The notes under the pieces: generated by a model
Told to the model about the DNA's origin: nothing
Seen by the model: only the letters and a program-made list of their open reading frames with translations
The model's database searches: none
Made by a program: the position numbers and the translations under genes
Assembly: GCA_028641055.1 (NCBI GenBank)
Contig: CM054062.1
Span: forward strand, 270,461,765-270,525,764
Direction: 5' to 3'
Length of the DNA stretch: 64,000 nucleotides
DNA from: Alopecurus myosuroides
Taxonomy: Eukaryota > Streptophyta > Magnoliopsida > Poales > Poaceae
Part shown: positions 33,879-45,785 of the stretch, piece after piece
How positions within the stretch are numbered: the stretch's first letter is position 1
Layout of the letters: every line of letters begins with the position of its first letter

Positions 33879-35391
33879 ATCATAAAAGATTTTTTTTTTC
33901 TTTGTTGAGCTGTAAATGTTGGAGGAAAATACTTGGAAACAAATAAAGTTAGCATAATCTGCATACCAAGGACTTTCCTGGGAGTTTAATTTTCAACTGT
34001 TCATTTGGAAACTATCATTAACAGGGATAGGGTCATAAGCAATGCTTTCCAATCTAGACAGGTTATCAGCAACAAGACTTTCAGCACCCTTCATATCCAC
34101 AATATGCAAATCAAACTCTTATAAAAGAAACACCCATCTAATAATCCTAGGATTAGCATCTTTCTTTTACGTAAGGTATCTGATAGCAGCATGATCAGTG
34201 TGAATAGTAACTTTTAAATCAACAATATAAGGTCTAAACTTACCACGAGCAAAAACTACAGCTAGGAACTCTTTTTTAGTGGTAGCATAATTCTTTTGAG
34301 AAGCATCAAGAGTCTTACTAGCATAATGAATAACATTCAATTTCTTATCTACTCGCTGTCCAAGAACAACACCTACAGCAAAATCACTAGCATCACACAT
34401 AATTTCAAAAGGAAAATTCCAGTCAGTTGGTTGAACAATAGGAGAAGTAGTTAAATCCTTCTTTAAAGTTTCAAAAGCTTCCTTGCAATCATCATAAAAA
34501 ACAAAAGGTACATCTTTTTGAAGAAGATTAGTAAGAGGCTTTGATATTTTAGAGAAATCTTTAATAAACCTCCTATAAAAACCAGCATGACCCAGAACAC
34601 TACGAATACCTTTAACATCCCTAGGACATGGCACTTTCTCTACTGCTTCCACTTTAGCTCTGTCAACTTCAATACCTCTTTCATAAATTTTATGTCCATG
34701 AACAATTCCTTCATTGGCCATAAAGTGGCATTTCTCCCAATTAAGAACAAGATTAGTTTCCTCACACCTCTGCAAAACTTTACCAAAATTGTGCAAGCAG
34801 TTATCAAAAGAAGTTCCATAGACGGAGAAATCGTCCATGAATACTTCCACAATTTCTTCACAAAAACCATGAAAAATAGCAGACATGCATCTTTGAAACG
34901 TAGCAGGAGCATTACGCAAACCAAAAGTCATACATATATAAGAAGTTCCATAAAGACAAGTAAAAGTTGTTTTGTCTTGATATTGTGCCCTAATAGCAAT
35001 TTGAGAAAACCCAGAATAACCATCAAGAAACCAAAAAATGAGTTTTCTTAGACAACCTCTCTAACATTTGATCAATAAAAGGTAAAGGATAATGATCTTT
35101 CTTAGTAACCTTGTTAACTTTCCTAAAATCAATGCACATTCTATAACCAACTACTACTCTTTGAGGAATAAGCTCATTATTTTCATTAGGCACAACAGTC
35201 ATTTCTCCCTTCTTAGGGACACAATGCACATGGCTTACCCAACTACTATGAGCAATAGGAAAAATAATACCCGCGTAAAAGAGTTTTAATACCTCATTTC
35301 TTACCACTTCCTTCATCTTAGGAATTAAACAACATTGATGTTCAACTACTGGCTTTGTATCAGGTTCTATATTAATAACATGCTGACACAT
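33879..35391 (-). pseudogene. Element C reverse transcriptase and RNase H
   Basis: RT begins at about 35391 with the IEPDTKPVVEHQ-like entry, then MCIDFRKVNKVTKKDHYPLP. A stop and frameshift occur at about 35020, followed by MTFGLRNAPATFQRCM and the catalytic FMDD box (VFMDDFSVYG) near 34840. RNase H follows with MCDASDFAVGVVLGQ near 34400 and TIHTDHAAIRYL near 34170. 33879-34166 carries the linker to integrase (SLVADNLSRLE) with two or more stops. The family is clear and the gene is non-functional. Confidence 0.85.
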
Positions 35392-37122
35392 ATAATGGGA
35401 GAAATCCCCTTCAAATCATCAAGAGTATATCTAATAGCTCCAAGGTGTTTCTTCAATATTTCCAATAACCTTTCCTCTTATTTACCTCAAATTTTAGAAC
35501 TAATAATAACAAGATATGTATTCTTATCATCAATATAAGCATATTTGCGATCATCGGGCAAATGTTTTAAATCAAAAACATGATCCTCCTTAGGTGGTAA
35601 TATGGTACCCAAATCTTCCATAGGTAAATTATGTTTCAGTATCACAGGTTGACGAAGAAGAATATCGTCAATATCATTTCTATCTTCGATAAAGACCTCA
35701 CTTTCGTGGTCCTCCGTGTATTGCTGCAAAGCATTGTTAGGAGCAAGAGAAATAGAGGCAAGTTGTTCAGCTCTAAAATTCTCATTAGGCAATTCAGATT
35801 CATAAGGAGCTCTAGCAAATTTGGAAAAATTAAAATCATAAGATTTTCCATCAAATTTAGTCAATATCTTCTCCTTCTTACAATCTATAACAACACCACA
35901 AGTGTTCAAGAAAGGTCTAACAAAAATGATATTACAAGTTTTACTAGCAACTGTACCCAGTACTAGAAAATCAGCAGGATATTTAGTTTTACCACATAAA
36001 ACTTCCACATCTTTAACAATACCAATTGGAAAGATAGTTTATCTATTAGCAAACTGAATAACCACATCAACATATTCAAGTTCACAAGGACCAATTTCAT
36101 GCATGATTTCTTTATAAATCCCATAAGGAATAGCACTAGAACTTGCACCAATATCACACAAACCATAGTAACAATGATCACATATCCTAACAGAAAGCTC
36201 AAGAACACTAGTTTTCTTAGATCTAGTAGGATGTGAAACAATATTAGAAGCATCCTCACATAAGACAATGTGTCCATCCTCTACATTTTCAGAGACAAGA
36301 TATTTTACTATAGCCACTATAGGTTCAACAGTTATTTGTTCATCGGGTTCTATAGATTTCTTTGTACTTTTGTTAACCACGCTAGCTATGATAGAATGTT
36401 CCTTTACCTTGTCAGGGAAAGGCATTTTCTCAATATAAGGTTCAGGCACAACAGGATTAACAACATGCACTTCTATATTTTTAGCAGGAACAATATCTTT
36501 ATAAGGTGCATGGTACTTGATCAACTCCTTTTTGGGAATATCAAGATAGGAGGCAAAGGCCTTAAATTTTTTTGCAAATATTTGAGAGTCAAGACCACAA
36601 ACTTCACCAACATTATAGAAATCATCAGTTCCCATAAAAGCTTTAATGCACTCATAATCGTAATTTATACCCGACTTTCTACCTTTGTCATTCTCCCATC
36701 GTTTAGTGTTTTCTTGAATACGGTCAAGAAGATCCCATTTAGCTTCTACTTTCATAAATGTGAATGATCCATAACAAGAAGCATCCAATAAATCCTTATC
36801 ATGAAGAATAAGCCTTGCATAAAAAATATTAATAACAATATTATTGGGGAGCTCATGAATGGGACATTTGAGCATTAATAACTTCAATCTCCCCCAAGCT
36901 TGGGCAATACTCTCTCCATCATGAGGCCAGAAATTATATATTTGATTCCGGTCTTTATAAATCTCACTGGGAGGATAAAATTTAGAATAAAAGAGAGGTA
37001 CAATTTCCTCTCATCCAATAGATTGACCATTCTTCAGCATTTTAAACCATTCCGCAGCTCTACCCTTTAGTGATAAAGAGAATAATTTCCTCTTAACTTG
37101 GTCCATTGTAATACCTGCACAC
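35392..37122 (-). pseudogene. Element C gag (C-terminal part) and protease
   Basis: From 37122 to about 36560 the - strand encodes the end of the gag domain (FSLSLKGRAAEWFKML, then a WPHDGESIAQAW-type block) with a stop near 37015. A variable linker follows. The aspartate of the protease is in LCDIGASSSAIPYGIY near 36160, and the frame breaks at about 36040. The second half of the protease and the linker to RT run 36008-35487 (GTVASKTCNIIFVRPF). The gag N-terminus is missing, cut at the 37123 boundary. Confidence 0.75.
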
Positions 37123-37399
37123 TGATACGTCATAAACGTATCCTTAATTTCTGATGTTCCATGTTGTTTTCCACATGTTTGCTATACACTTTATGCCATT
37201 TTTTTCCAGACTAACCTATTGATAAGATGCCACAGAGCCAGTTCCCTGTTTTCTGCTATTTTTAGTTTCAGAAAAGTTGTTCTGGAAATATTCTCGGAAT
37301 TGGAAAATTCGAAGACCGGAGGTACTAGAATTCCTGAAGGTTCCACGGAGTCCCTAAAAGACCCTCCCGGGGAGCCACATGGGGCCCACACCACAGGGA
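37123..37399 (+). repeat. Truncated LTR of the TGATACRTC family
   Basis: TGATACGTCATAAACG and the following ~275 bp match the first part of the solo LTR at 29113. Similarity ends at about 37399 in CACACCACAGGG. The start is intact, so this LTR abuts element C and was cut on its right side. Confidence 0.8.
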
Positions 37400-38000
37400 G
37401 TCGGAGTAGTTGCGTTTGCCCCTTCGGTCGTTGTCGCGGCGCCCACGGCGGTTCTCATCTCCACGCCCGCGACGGCCCTCTTCGTTGCGACCTCTCTCCA
37501 TGCGCACGAGACGGAGCGGCGAGGACGTAGAGCCCGCGCCCACCAACATCTTCGCCCGGCGGCGGTGTCTACGGATATCCTCGGAGGAGGCTTGAAACCC
37601 TAGATCTCGATTTAGTGTGCCCACTGGGAGCCAGCGCCGGTTAAGAACTCCCCCCCCCCCCCCGGAGCTGGGTCGAGGAGGCCACCAGCGCAACGTGGCG
37701 GCCCGGCCCATCGACACAGACACGTGTCCGCTCATGCCCGGTGACCTGGCCCGAGTAGTGTACCCCCCTGGTCCACCGACCCGCCCACTGGTTGCCGCGG
37801 CCCACGGCCCAACTCTGAACGGCCCACGCTCCCCAGCCCAAGAGCCACCCCCAGGACCAGCGAAGAGGTCGTCCGCCCCGAAAAAAACCCTAATGCCTCG
37901 ACCGGCGATGGCGCCGCTGCGAGCTGGGAGCACATCTCTAGGGTCACCGCGACAGACCCAACCAGCAACACCTGCCACTCCAGCCGACCCGCCTCCCCCT
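37400..38000. other. GC-rich segment of unknown origin
   Basis: About 600 bp of high-GC sequence between an LTR fragment and element D. On the - strand a frame stays open from about 38000 to 37400, with a Gly/Ala/Arg-rich part and a basic Arg/Asp/Glu-rich part (RRGRGDENRRGRRDNDRRG). A 15-base C run lies at about 37650-37665. AAACCCTAG at about 37598 and AAAAACCCTAATG at about 37884 resemble plant 5' leader sequences. It could be a captured gene fragment or a piece of another element. I do not recognise it. Confidence 0.4.
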
Positions 38001-41000
38001 CGTAAAATCCTAGTGTTTGGGAGGTTATAAGGATCTAAATTTAATATGTGCATTCGCAAAGCATGCATCTAAAAGTACGGGAAATTTTGGCGTGAAAGTT
38101 TAAACGAATCAAAGTGACCAAAGTTTCACTTGACATGATGAAATATGTTTAGATCATCTGGTCAGGAGTACATTTGGAGTGATCTTTATAACATTGTATT
38201 TCTACAAACCAAATCATTTGATAAGACAAACCATAATTGGTTATGATCAAACACAAATTCTCAACAACCTTAACCACAAGTCTATAAGTGACTTTGGATA
38301 AATCACTAGGTTTCTAGAACTCAAAGAGGGGTGAGTATCCAGAGCACATAACTGATGACCATACTTTCACAAATGAGTAATACATAATTGAACCATCTCA
38401 TCAACACAGATGTGATCTTATATAAAACAACAACTTCCTAAGTTATCAATTCATTTCCACAATATCTCTATAAACCATATCATAATTATCAGGTGAACCA
38501 TCACAAGTAAATAACAAGGTTTCAATAGAACACAAGTGACACAAACAAGTGTTAACTCAAAACCCACAAGTGGGAAATGACATAAGATTTGTATTAACAT
38601 ATTTATCGAATATGTACATATCTCATCCACCCTAAAAGAAGTATCTAAAAGAAGAATCAAATCTTATTAAGCTACTGTTAAACCTTGATCATTACCTATG
38701 ATCTTTCCAAACCTATATGTCTTCATCATAGATACAAATGAAGAATATAAAATAACAACATGACACCCTGAGAAAACAACTAACAACTATGACATAAGTC
38801 ATTAAACCCCAATAATCTTCTCATGCTCATTGTCTTGTTCATCTTATACAAGTGAGCATATGAAATATCAACACACCAAAGAACCATTGGATCATCTTAC
38901 TATTAAGCCATCATTCCATAAGAATTTCACATTTCTATACACATCAAAATTCCACAACTAAGGTATATCTGGATACAACTAAGGAATGACAACAAGTTAT
39001 TAGCTCTGTTAGAGGAAGTAAATTGGAGACTAAGTAAAACCAATCATGTATGAAACAAGTATCTATCTTTTGGGAAATAAAATAAGAAGTATATGGAAGG
39101 ATAATAAAAGCATGAACTAACTCTTAATCTAGATCTTGTTATGTTGCTAGACCACGGTATTTTGTTTCCCAATCTTCTCTAAGTCATTTTACAAGAGAAG
39201 CACCCACAAGAGAAGAGGCTACCACAGGAAGATCTTCAAGAAGATTATTTAGAGTGTTCTAGAAGTGTTATTTCAATCTATTATACGAGTATTTGGAAAC
39301 TCTGGTATCTTTATCTGATCTTATTAACCTCTTGAAATAGTATGATATTCCAATGTTAGAGTTATATAGAAGTTGTCTGATAACAAGCCTTGCAACCTTG
39401 TTAACAGATCACTTTTATATACTCAAACACTTGAGTGTCTTACACAAATAAACAAAAGATCATATAACCTAGTACATATCATCCAATTGTATATGAGTAG
39501 TAATTTGGAGGCAAGTCTGGCCCACTTGTTAACAAATTCTTCTTATATGCATATGATAACTTGATGTCATAAAACAAACATACATACTTTTATAATCATC
39601 TAAGTAAAATCCTTGCTTGGAGTAATTGGATGTTTTCACCACAATGTTGAGATAGTTGAGGTTGGAAACCAAGAGAGGAATCTACCTGCAATGGACAAAG
39701 GTGATAACAGAAGACTAGTGGCAATTAGAGAGAAGAACATCAAGCAACAGAAGACCATAGGAAGCAACACTGCTTCAGTAAGGGATCATAAGAAATTATC
39801 CAGTGAATCGTTAAGTATTATAGAGAACTTATAACCTCTATGCCTTGTCAAGCTCAACAGAGATGAGGAACAAATAGTAAATCTCTTGGAAACAAGTATC
39901 CAGTAAGAAATAACAACAAGGTTTTGCATCCACATGTCTTGATATGTGGTGGTAGATGAAAACAAGCTTAGTACCTTGTTTTCCAAATCCTTTTCATAGA
40001 TAAGACTAACAGATGATAACAAAAATTCATCTACACATAAACATACAAATGATCACTTATTTCTAAAACAAGCATGGGATTATATCCATATTGGAACCTA
40101 TGTGGAAAAAAAGAAAATAAGATCCAAAAATCATACATGTTTTCCACTTGATCAAGTACTAAAAAACAGCAACCTTTCTTACACACACCAAAGTAAAATG
40201 TCAACCAAACTTGCTAAGAGATTTAATCAGGAGAATAACAAGGTTACATAAAATAAAAACAAGTTCCTTCACTAATTAAAAATCATTTGGTGTGGCATAG
40301 AATAAAATTCCATAATAAATGATTTTCATAGCAGTGTATAAAAAAATACCTAGTAGTGATACCAAATTACTGTCTATAAGGAATTGTATTCAATATGATC
40401 CCCTTATAACACATCACTTAGGGACCTTACATGTGTTGTGTAAATATAATATTCATGCCTAAAATAATTTTTAGCCATTTAATAAATTAAAATAAAAGAA
40501 AACAACAAAATCACTTAATCTAGCACCCTAAATAAAAAATACGAATATTGCTCCAATTCACCAAAACAAAACATGGTGCTATTGCAAATTTGATGTGCTT
40601 TTCAAATATATTTTTTAATAATTTTTATCTTCACAAAAAGGCCCTGAAAAAATAGGTTTCTTCTCAGTTTTAGTAATAGAAGGACTTGATTGCAAATTGT
40701 AGAAACTACAGGGGTATCGAAAATCACAGTTATAATTTCCTTTCTTCTTGGCAGAGGAGAACACCGCCGTGGCAACCGCGACGCCATGTCCTTCTCGTCG
40801 TCTTCCGCGAGGATAAGAAGCAGGAGGGAGCCTCCAACTTTCCCTCTACCTCCTCTCTCGCTCACTTTCCCCTCTCTCTGTAAGAAGAGACCTAGAAACC
40901 GAAACCCTAGCTCCATGGTCGCCGGTCGTCGGCGCTGTCTCCGGTCACCCCTCGAGCAACCAAGACCACCGCTGGATGCTGCGTCAACTCCTCTTCCTTC

Positions 41001-43935
41001 TCGCGCAGTATCGCTTGCCGGGACGCTGTGGCTACGGAGAATTTCTCCGTTCCTTTTATCTCGGATTCCAGCCGCCGTGGAAGCTCACCGTCAACACAGA
41101 CCACCTCGTTCTTCACCGAGCAGTTGCACACGCTCAGGGTGAGCTCACGCTCCTCACCATGCTTTCAATTTGAAATTTGGTGGCGAATTAAACTTTGTTC
41201 CCGTGCGCCGACGGCCGCCGCCGCGTTTGAGCTCGTCGCCGGTCACGCCGTGACCATTTGGTCGGTCCGCCGCTACCAAATGGCTCCCCGTGAACCCCTC
41301 TCGCGAATGGCCGTGGTTAAATTCATCAATTTGAGCTCCATCATCGAATTCGAACGCATCTGAGACGAATTCCTCTGTTGCTGACATAGCCATGACGTCA
41401 CCATGGCGTCATATTTCCTCTTTTTTTGATTTAAAACTGTATATGACAGGTGGGACCCACCTGTCAATTTTAATAAAGGCAGAAAATAAATAAAATTGAT
41501 AAATTCAATAACTAATAAAATAATTATCAGAAAAATATATCAAAATGTTTTAAAAAATAAACTCTATATGTTTATCAACTTTTTATACATGTTTGAAAAA
41601 CTTTAAAATTTCATATTTTCTGCAATTAAATTAAATCATTTAAAATTGAGAAAAATAATAAATAATTCATAAAATCAGAAAAATACAAGTTATATACCAA
41701 AATGCTCCAAATGACAAATGCAACTCATATATGATGTTTACAAAGTCATTTGGCCAAGTTTTCATGAGTGCAATATTTTACCTAATCATTTAATTCATTT
41801 ATAATTAATAAATTAATATCTTATTCAAATAATTTCAGAATACTACAAATGAGATACCAAATTAAAGAGAAAAACATTTTCAACTCAAATATGTCAAACA
41901 CAAAACATTTTGTTTAACTTATAACTTGTTTCTAAAGGATTAGTGGAATTCTATAATAATCCATTATAACCAACAATAACTACCTTAATATCATTTCCCT
42001 TATTAATAAAACTCACATGTTTTCGCACCTATTAAACCTATCATCACAAGTCATTAGCAAGTATTGTGATGATAGAGTTCGTTGTACTAGTTCATAATTT
42101 TCAACTAAACTCATTGTCACTAGCTCTACACTTTTGGAACATAAAATCAAACATGTTTGTTACATTTCCAATAACTGTTTTCCATGTGCCATTGTCTTGT
42201 TACCTCACCAAGTAATCAACACTTCTACTTAAACATGATAACATTTGTTTGTTAAGTAAAAGTGAAACACATATAAGTCTAAAACAAGTAATGACCACAT
42301 CACCTCAAGTAATGAAACATTCCACCTAAAATCCTGTGTGAGTAGGTTATCGTGTCAAACATGGCTTACTCTTGTAAGCTGGGGTATTTTACAGGGTAAT
42401 TCACGATGCATCCCATTACTATGCATGTATAATCCTTGCCAGTGTTTTCTGTAGTCCTTACTGGGACTACTTTGATATCTTTCAGATGTCGGGATTTTTC
42501 TACGCGACCTCGAACCCCGAAGACCTGGATTACTATTGTTATTTCAATCATAGGCAAGTTCATCACTCGCTCATATCCTTTGCAGTACTTCATAACAAAC
42601 TAATTGCAAAAACTCTATCGTATTACCACCTAGTCTCAAAAGAATGCATGATCCTATTTTTATAATAATATGACTACTTGAATGACTACCCGAGTGGTAG
42701 TGTTCTGTTTGGTGGGCAGATGGGACCATGGTAAGATGAATAGGTCAAAGGAAGGTTCCATATGCATGGGAACGTATTACCTAGGATTAATCACAACTGC
42801 CGTCAGGATTCTTGCACCGTAAATTCGCGTTAACCATGGGTCTTCTATGGGGGGAGTAAGTCACATGTGATCTTCTCTCGTTCGCATGTCAACGGACTGC
42901 CAGAGACGTACGCTGTAGGCCTCGCGAGACTACATGCACATGGGTGGGATCCCTTAATTCCCACAGACTCTGGGGTCTATGAGTGTCTGCCAGGGGCGCG
43001 TAGATATCCATCGTGAGGGGTGGAATCAGGCGTTCAACCTGCTGGCAGAAATGGGTGGGCATGCATTGTGCGGAGAAGCACGGTTTGGCTTGGACCAACA
43101 ATCGGGCCCCACACCTAAGTGGGAGTGGACAGGAACGCACTCCTGGTTGTGCAACATGGTCTTGGTCGCCCATGGGTAAAGTAATGCACCTCTGCAGAGT
43201 GTAAAAGGATGTGTCATGTTACCCCCTGTTCCGGGAAGGAGTTGCGAACGCCGCAGGAAAGGCAACTCCATGAAGTTCTAGTCCTGTGAAGATCTGGCGG
43301 GCATAGTTTTCAGAATTAAAAGCAACCTCTTGAAGAAAGATTTACAAAAACCTTGCATTAGCTTATGACTCTTTCGAGTCTAAAGCTGTAGTTAGTGCAT
43401 CAAACTACCCACTATATATCATGAGCTTGCTGAGTAACGCTCGTTACTCATTCGTTCCCGTTTGACCCCCTGCTTAGAGTTGAAGCCTATGGAAGTCGTC
43501 ATCGTGAAGCCATCGCTACCTCATGAAGCTAGGTGGATTCTTATTCTACTTAGCCAGTAAAGCTTCGTCATCAACAACGCTGGTGGAGGAGAAGCTATCA
43601 AGGTGTAGGTGAAGACCATACTTGGACTTAGTTGTTAAAAGCCGTAGTTTAGGGCTGACATCAGCCATAGTAGATTTAGTTCTGAGTTAGAGTTCTTCTC
43701 CAGCTTGGATCTCCGAATTGCTTCTTCTTATGTTTCTTTTACATGAGATCTTCTTGATTCATCAATGAGATTCTCCAGAGTTTGTAATGAAGTTTGTATC
43801 CTATAGTTTTGCCTGGTCCTACTATGTTTCTGTTGTACTACTCTGAGAAATGTGATATTCACGGGTAAGTCCTTCCATGAGTATTATGTCACCGACTTGC
43901 GCACTACACATGAAGTGGTGTGCTGGGTCACCACA
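38001..43935 (+). repeat. Element D 5' LTR
   Basis: 5,935 bp. It is mostly AT-rich, with one GC-rich island at about 40740-41360 and a GC-moderate section at 42400-43700. It contains a three-exon gene-like unit described separately. The rest (38001-40700, 41400-42400) shows no gene. The uninterrupted Helitron target site is at 40482/40483. It ends CACCACA two bases before the primer site. Confidence 0.85.
40915..43560 (+). CDS. Putative three-exon unit in the element D 5' LTR
   Basis: Exon 1 40915-41138 (ATG, donor GTGAGC), exon 2 42486-42553 (after TTTCAG, donor AG|GCAAGT) and exon 3 43478-43560 (after TTAG). From the ATG the spliced frame is open for 124 codons, Arg/Ser/Pro-rich, and the 3' LTR copy gives exactly the same exon lengths. 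In another frame exons 1-3 also stay open to TGA at 43524, and exon 2 then reads YATSNPEDLDYYCYFNH, similar to YDTPSEDLAQYQ in the corresponding exon of element E. That frame has no ATG in exon 1, although exon 2 begins with one. Which frame, if any, is translated is not clear. Splice sites are inferred by eye. Confidence 0.35.
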
Positions 43936-43937
43936 GA

Positions 43938-43949
43938 TGGTATCAGAGC
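43938..43949 (+). promoter_or_regulatory. Element D primer binding site
   Basis: TGGTATCAGAGC two bases after the LTR end. It is complementary to the 3' end of initiator methionine tRNA, the standard primer of many plant LTR elements. Confidence 0.9.
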
Positions 43950-45769
43950 GAAGCGACCTTAGGTTTAAAACCTTTTAGGAGATCTATAGGTTGGTAAATA
44001 CTATAGGAAGCCATCTTATCTAAACCACATTTCCTACAACTATGATGACCATTCACTTCAGAATGATATGATAATACATGTATAGAATTTCTTACTCAAC
44101 TTGAGTAAATCTACTTATCTATTTTCTTAATACCTAGGTATGAATAGTTAGAAGTTTATCATGTATCAGTGTTATTGAGAAAAACAGAGTTCTGACATAG
44201 TCAGAGATGATTAAGTCAAAATGATGATTACCCCATTCTATGAATGTATAGGATGGAGTAGAACATGGTATAGAATAAGTATAGGAGTCATCAAGAAGGG
44301 ATGTTTGATAGTCATAAAGAGTTATTAAACCATGGTAACTATGGGGTATACACTATATCCTTAGTTATCAAGTCTAGAGGTGAATCATTATAGTATAGTA
44401 TAGTATAAAATTAGGAGAAGGCATAAGCATTGATGGAAGCTACATTACTACTCCTACAACGTGATCAACACCATGAAGGGTCAACAGATGCCATGAGAAG
44501 TTTATCGTAATTAAGATGTAGGACTTTAGCTGACATGGTATTTAATCCTATATGGAACCAAGTTAGAAAAACAACTACTATATGATCATTTTGTCTTGGT
44601 TTAATCCATTGCAGTAAGGCATGCAATTGGGGTAATTACCTAGGCAAAGAGTGGTTGTGTAGACTAGAATTACAAGGTAATATATACCTACTTGTAGTGT
44701 ATAGCATTTAAGAGCCTTTGGTACTTGAGATGTTTTACTCTAAGTACTTCTATTTCACAGGCTTTTAATGCATGAGTGATAAATGCATTTTGGATTTATT
44801 GGATTTTATTTGAATCTTTGATTGACTAGATCTGTACATGAAGATTGAACTTGATGTGCAAATGCATGTGCAAACACTGAGTTTTTTCTTGATGTTACTT
44901 GTCTAGAGGGTATAGGATTAGTTTGAGAGCGGTCTGAAATATCCGCAGATTGATACAACTATAAAAGCTCTGGAAGACCAGGAAGTCAAGAAGGTAGTAG
45001 ACAATGAAGCCACTGATGGGAATGGACCACATTCCACATCTTTCTCGGAGTTGGTGAGATACTTCATTAACACATGGAGATATACCACAAGTGATGCCAA
45101 GATGTTAACATGAGCAGTTATATCCTAGAAAGAAATATGTAAAAGTTCGATAAGTTAACTTATAGAGTCACCCTTTAGAAGTCAAAACCCCAAAGATATA
45201 GAAGGACCAGAGGAAGTAACCAGTGGAATAGGTTATAGTCACCTATAGAAAAGAATGAAAACTCGAGGAAACTCGAAGATATTTTCACTAAATAGATGAG
45301 TCTAAATCAATGTGCACTATGTTGTACAAGCATCGTTGAGCATTATTCCTCTTGAGACCATTAGCTTGAACCAAATGGAGTCCTAAATATGGAAAATAGC
45401 CAATGTACCGGAAGAATCTTATTAGTTATTCATCACTTGGTGGATGAACCAAATGTTCTTCAGAAAAGTTCTGAGAGGTAGGAAACCATACCTATTCATC
45501 GGAGGATGACACTTGGTATCCATTATATGGTGGAAATACCATGTGTTCTTTGTGAGACCATTAGGAAGGCCTAGTAACAAGACAGAGTTGTCCTAACCAC
45601 TGGCATACTATTATATTAACATGCAAGACAATGGAAGGTGGACAATCAAGACAAGAGGCTACACATGCCAAGTTCAATACAAGAAAACAGATGTGAAGAT
45701 TCAAAGGTCTACAGAAGTTCTCTCTACCATCTTTACGTGAGAGAGGTTGAACTTCGGGACGAAGTTCTT
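43950..45769 (+). other. Element D internal region, non-coding
   Basis: About 1.8 kb with stops in all frames. I see no gag or pol domain that I can defend. The last ~40 bases (CTTCGGGACGAAGTTCTTG) resemble the usual end of a chromovirus pol gene. The element must depend on proteins from relatives. Confidence 0.6.
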
Positions 45770-45785
45770 GTTAAGGGGGAGATAT
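45770..45785 (+). promoter_or_regulatory. Element D polypurine tract
   Basis: TTAAGGGGGAGATAT directly before the 3' LTR start TGTAACATCCCAG, the usual position for the plus-strand primer. Confidence 0.8.

Larger units (their letters stand above)
27326..37122 (-). mobile_element. Element C: Athila-type Gypsy element, 5'-truncated and degenerate
   Basis: On the - strand: gag (from 37122), protease, RT-RNase H, integrase, a post-pol ORF remnant, polypurine tract and 3' LTR (27326-28828). The Athila assignment rests on protease CDIGASSS, RT box FMDDFSVYG, integrase YHPQTSGQVELSNREI, the AGCTTGGGGGGAGT polypurine tract and a post-pol ORF in the envelope position. The 5' LTR and gag start are missing, replaced at 37123 by another LTR fragment. 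A solo LTR sits at 29113-30701. GCATC precedes the left end, but the partner duplication is lost. Confidence 0.85.

Noticed and set aside
38450..40020. Short open frames in the AT-rich parts of the element D LTRs
   Set aside because: Short, unsupported, and in part altered between the two LTR copies.
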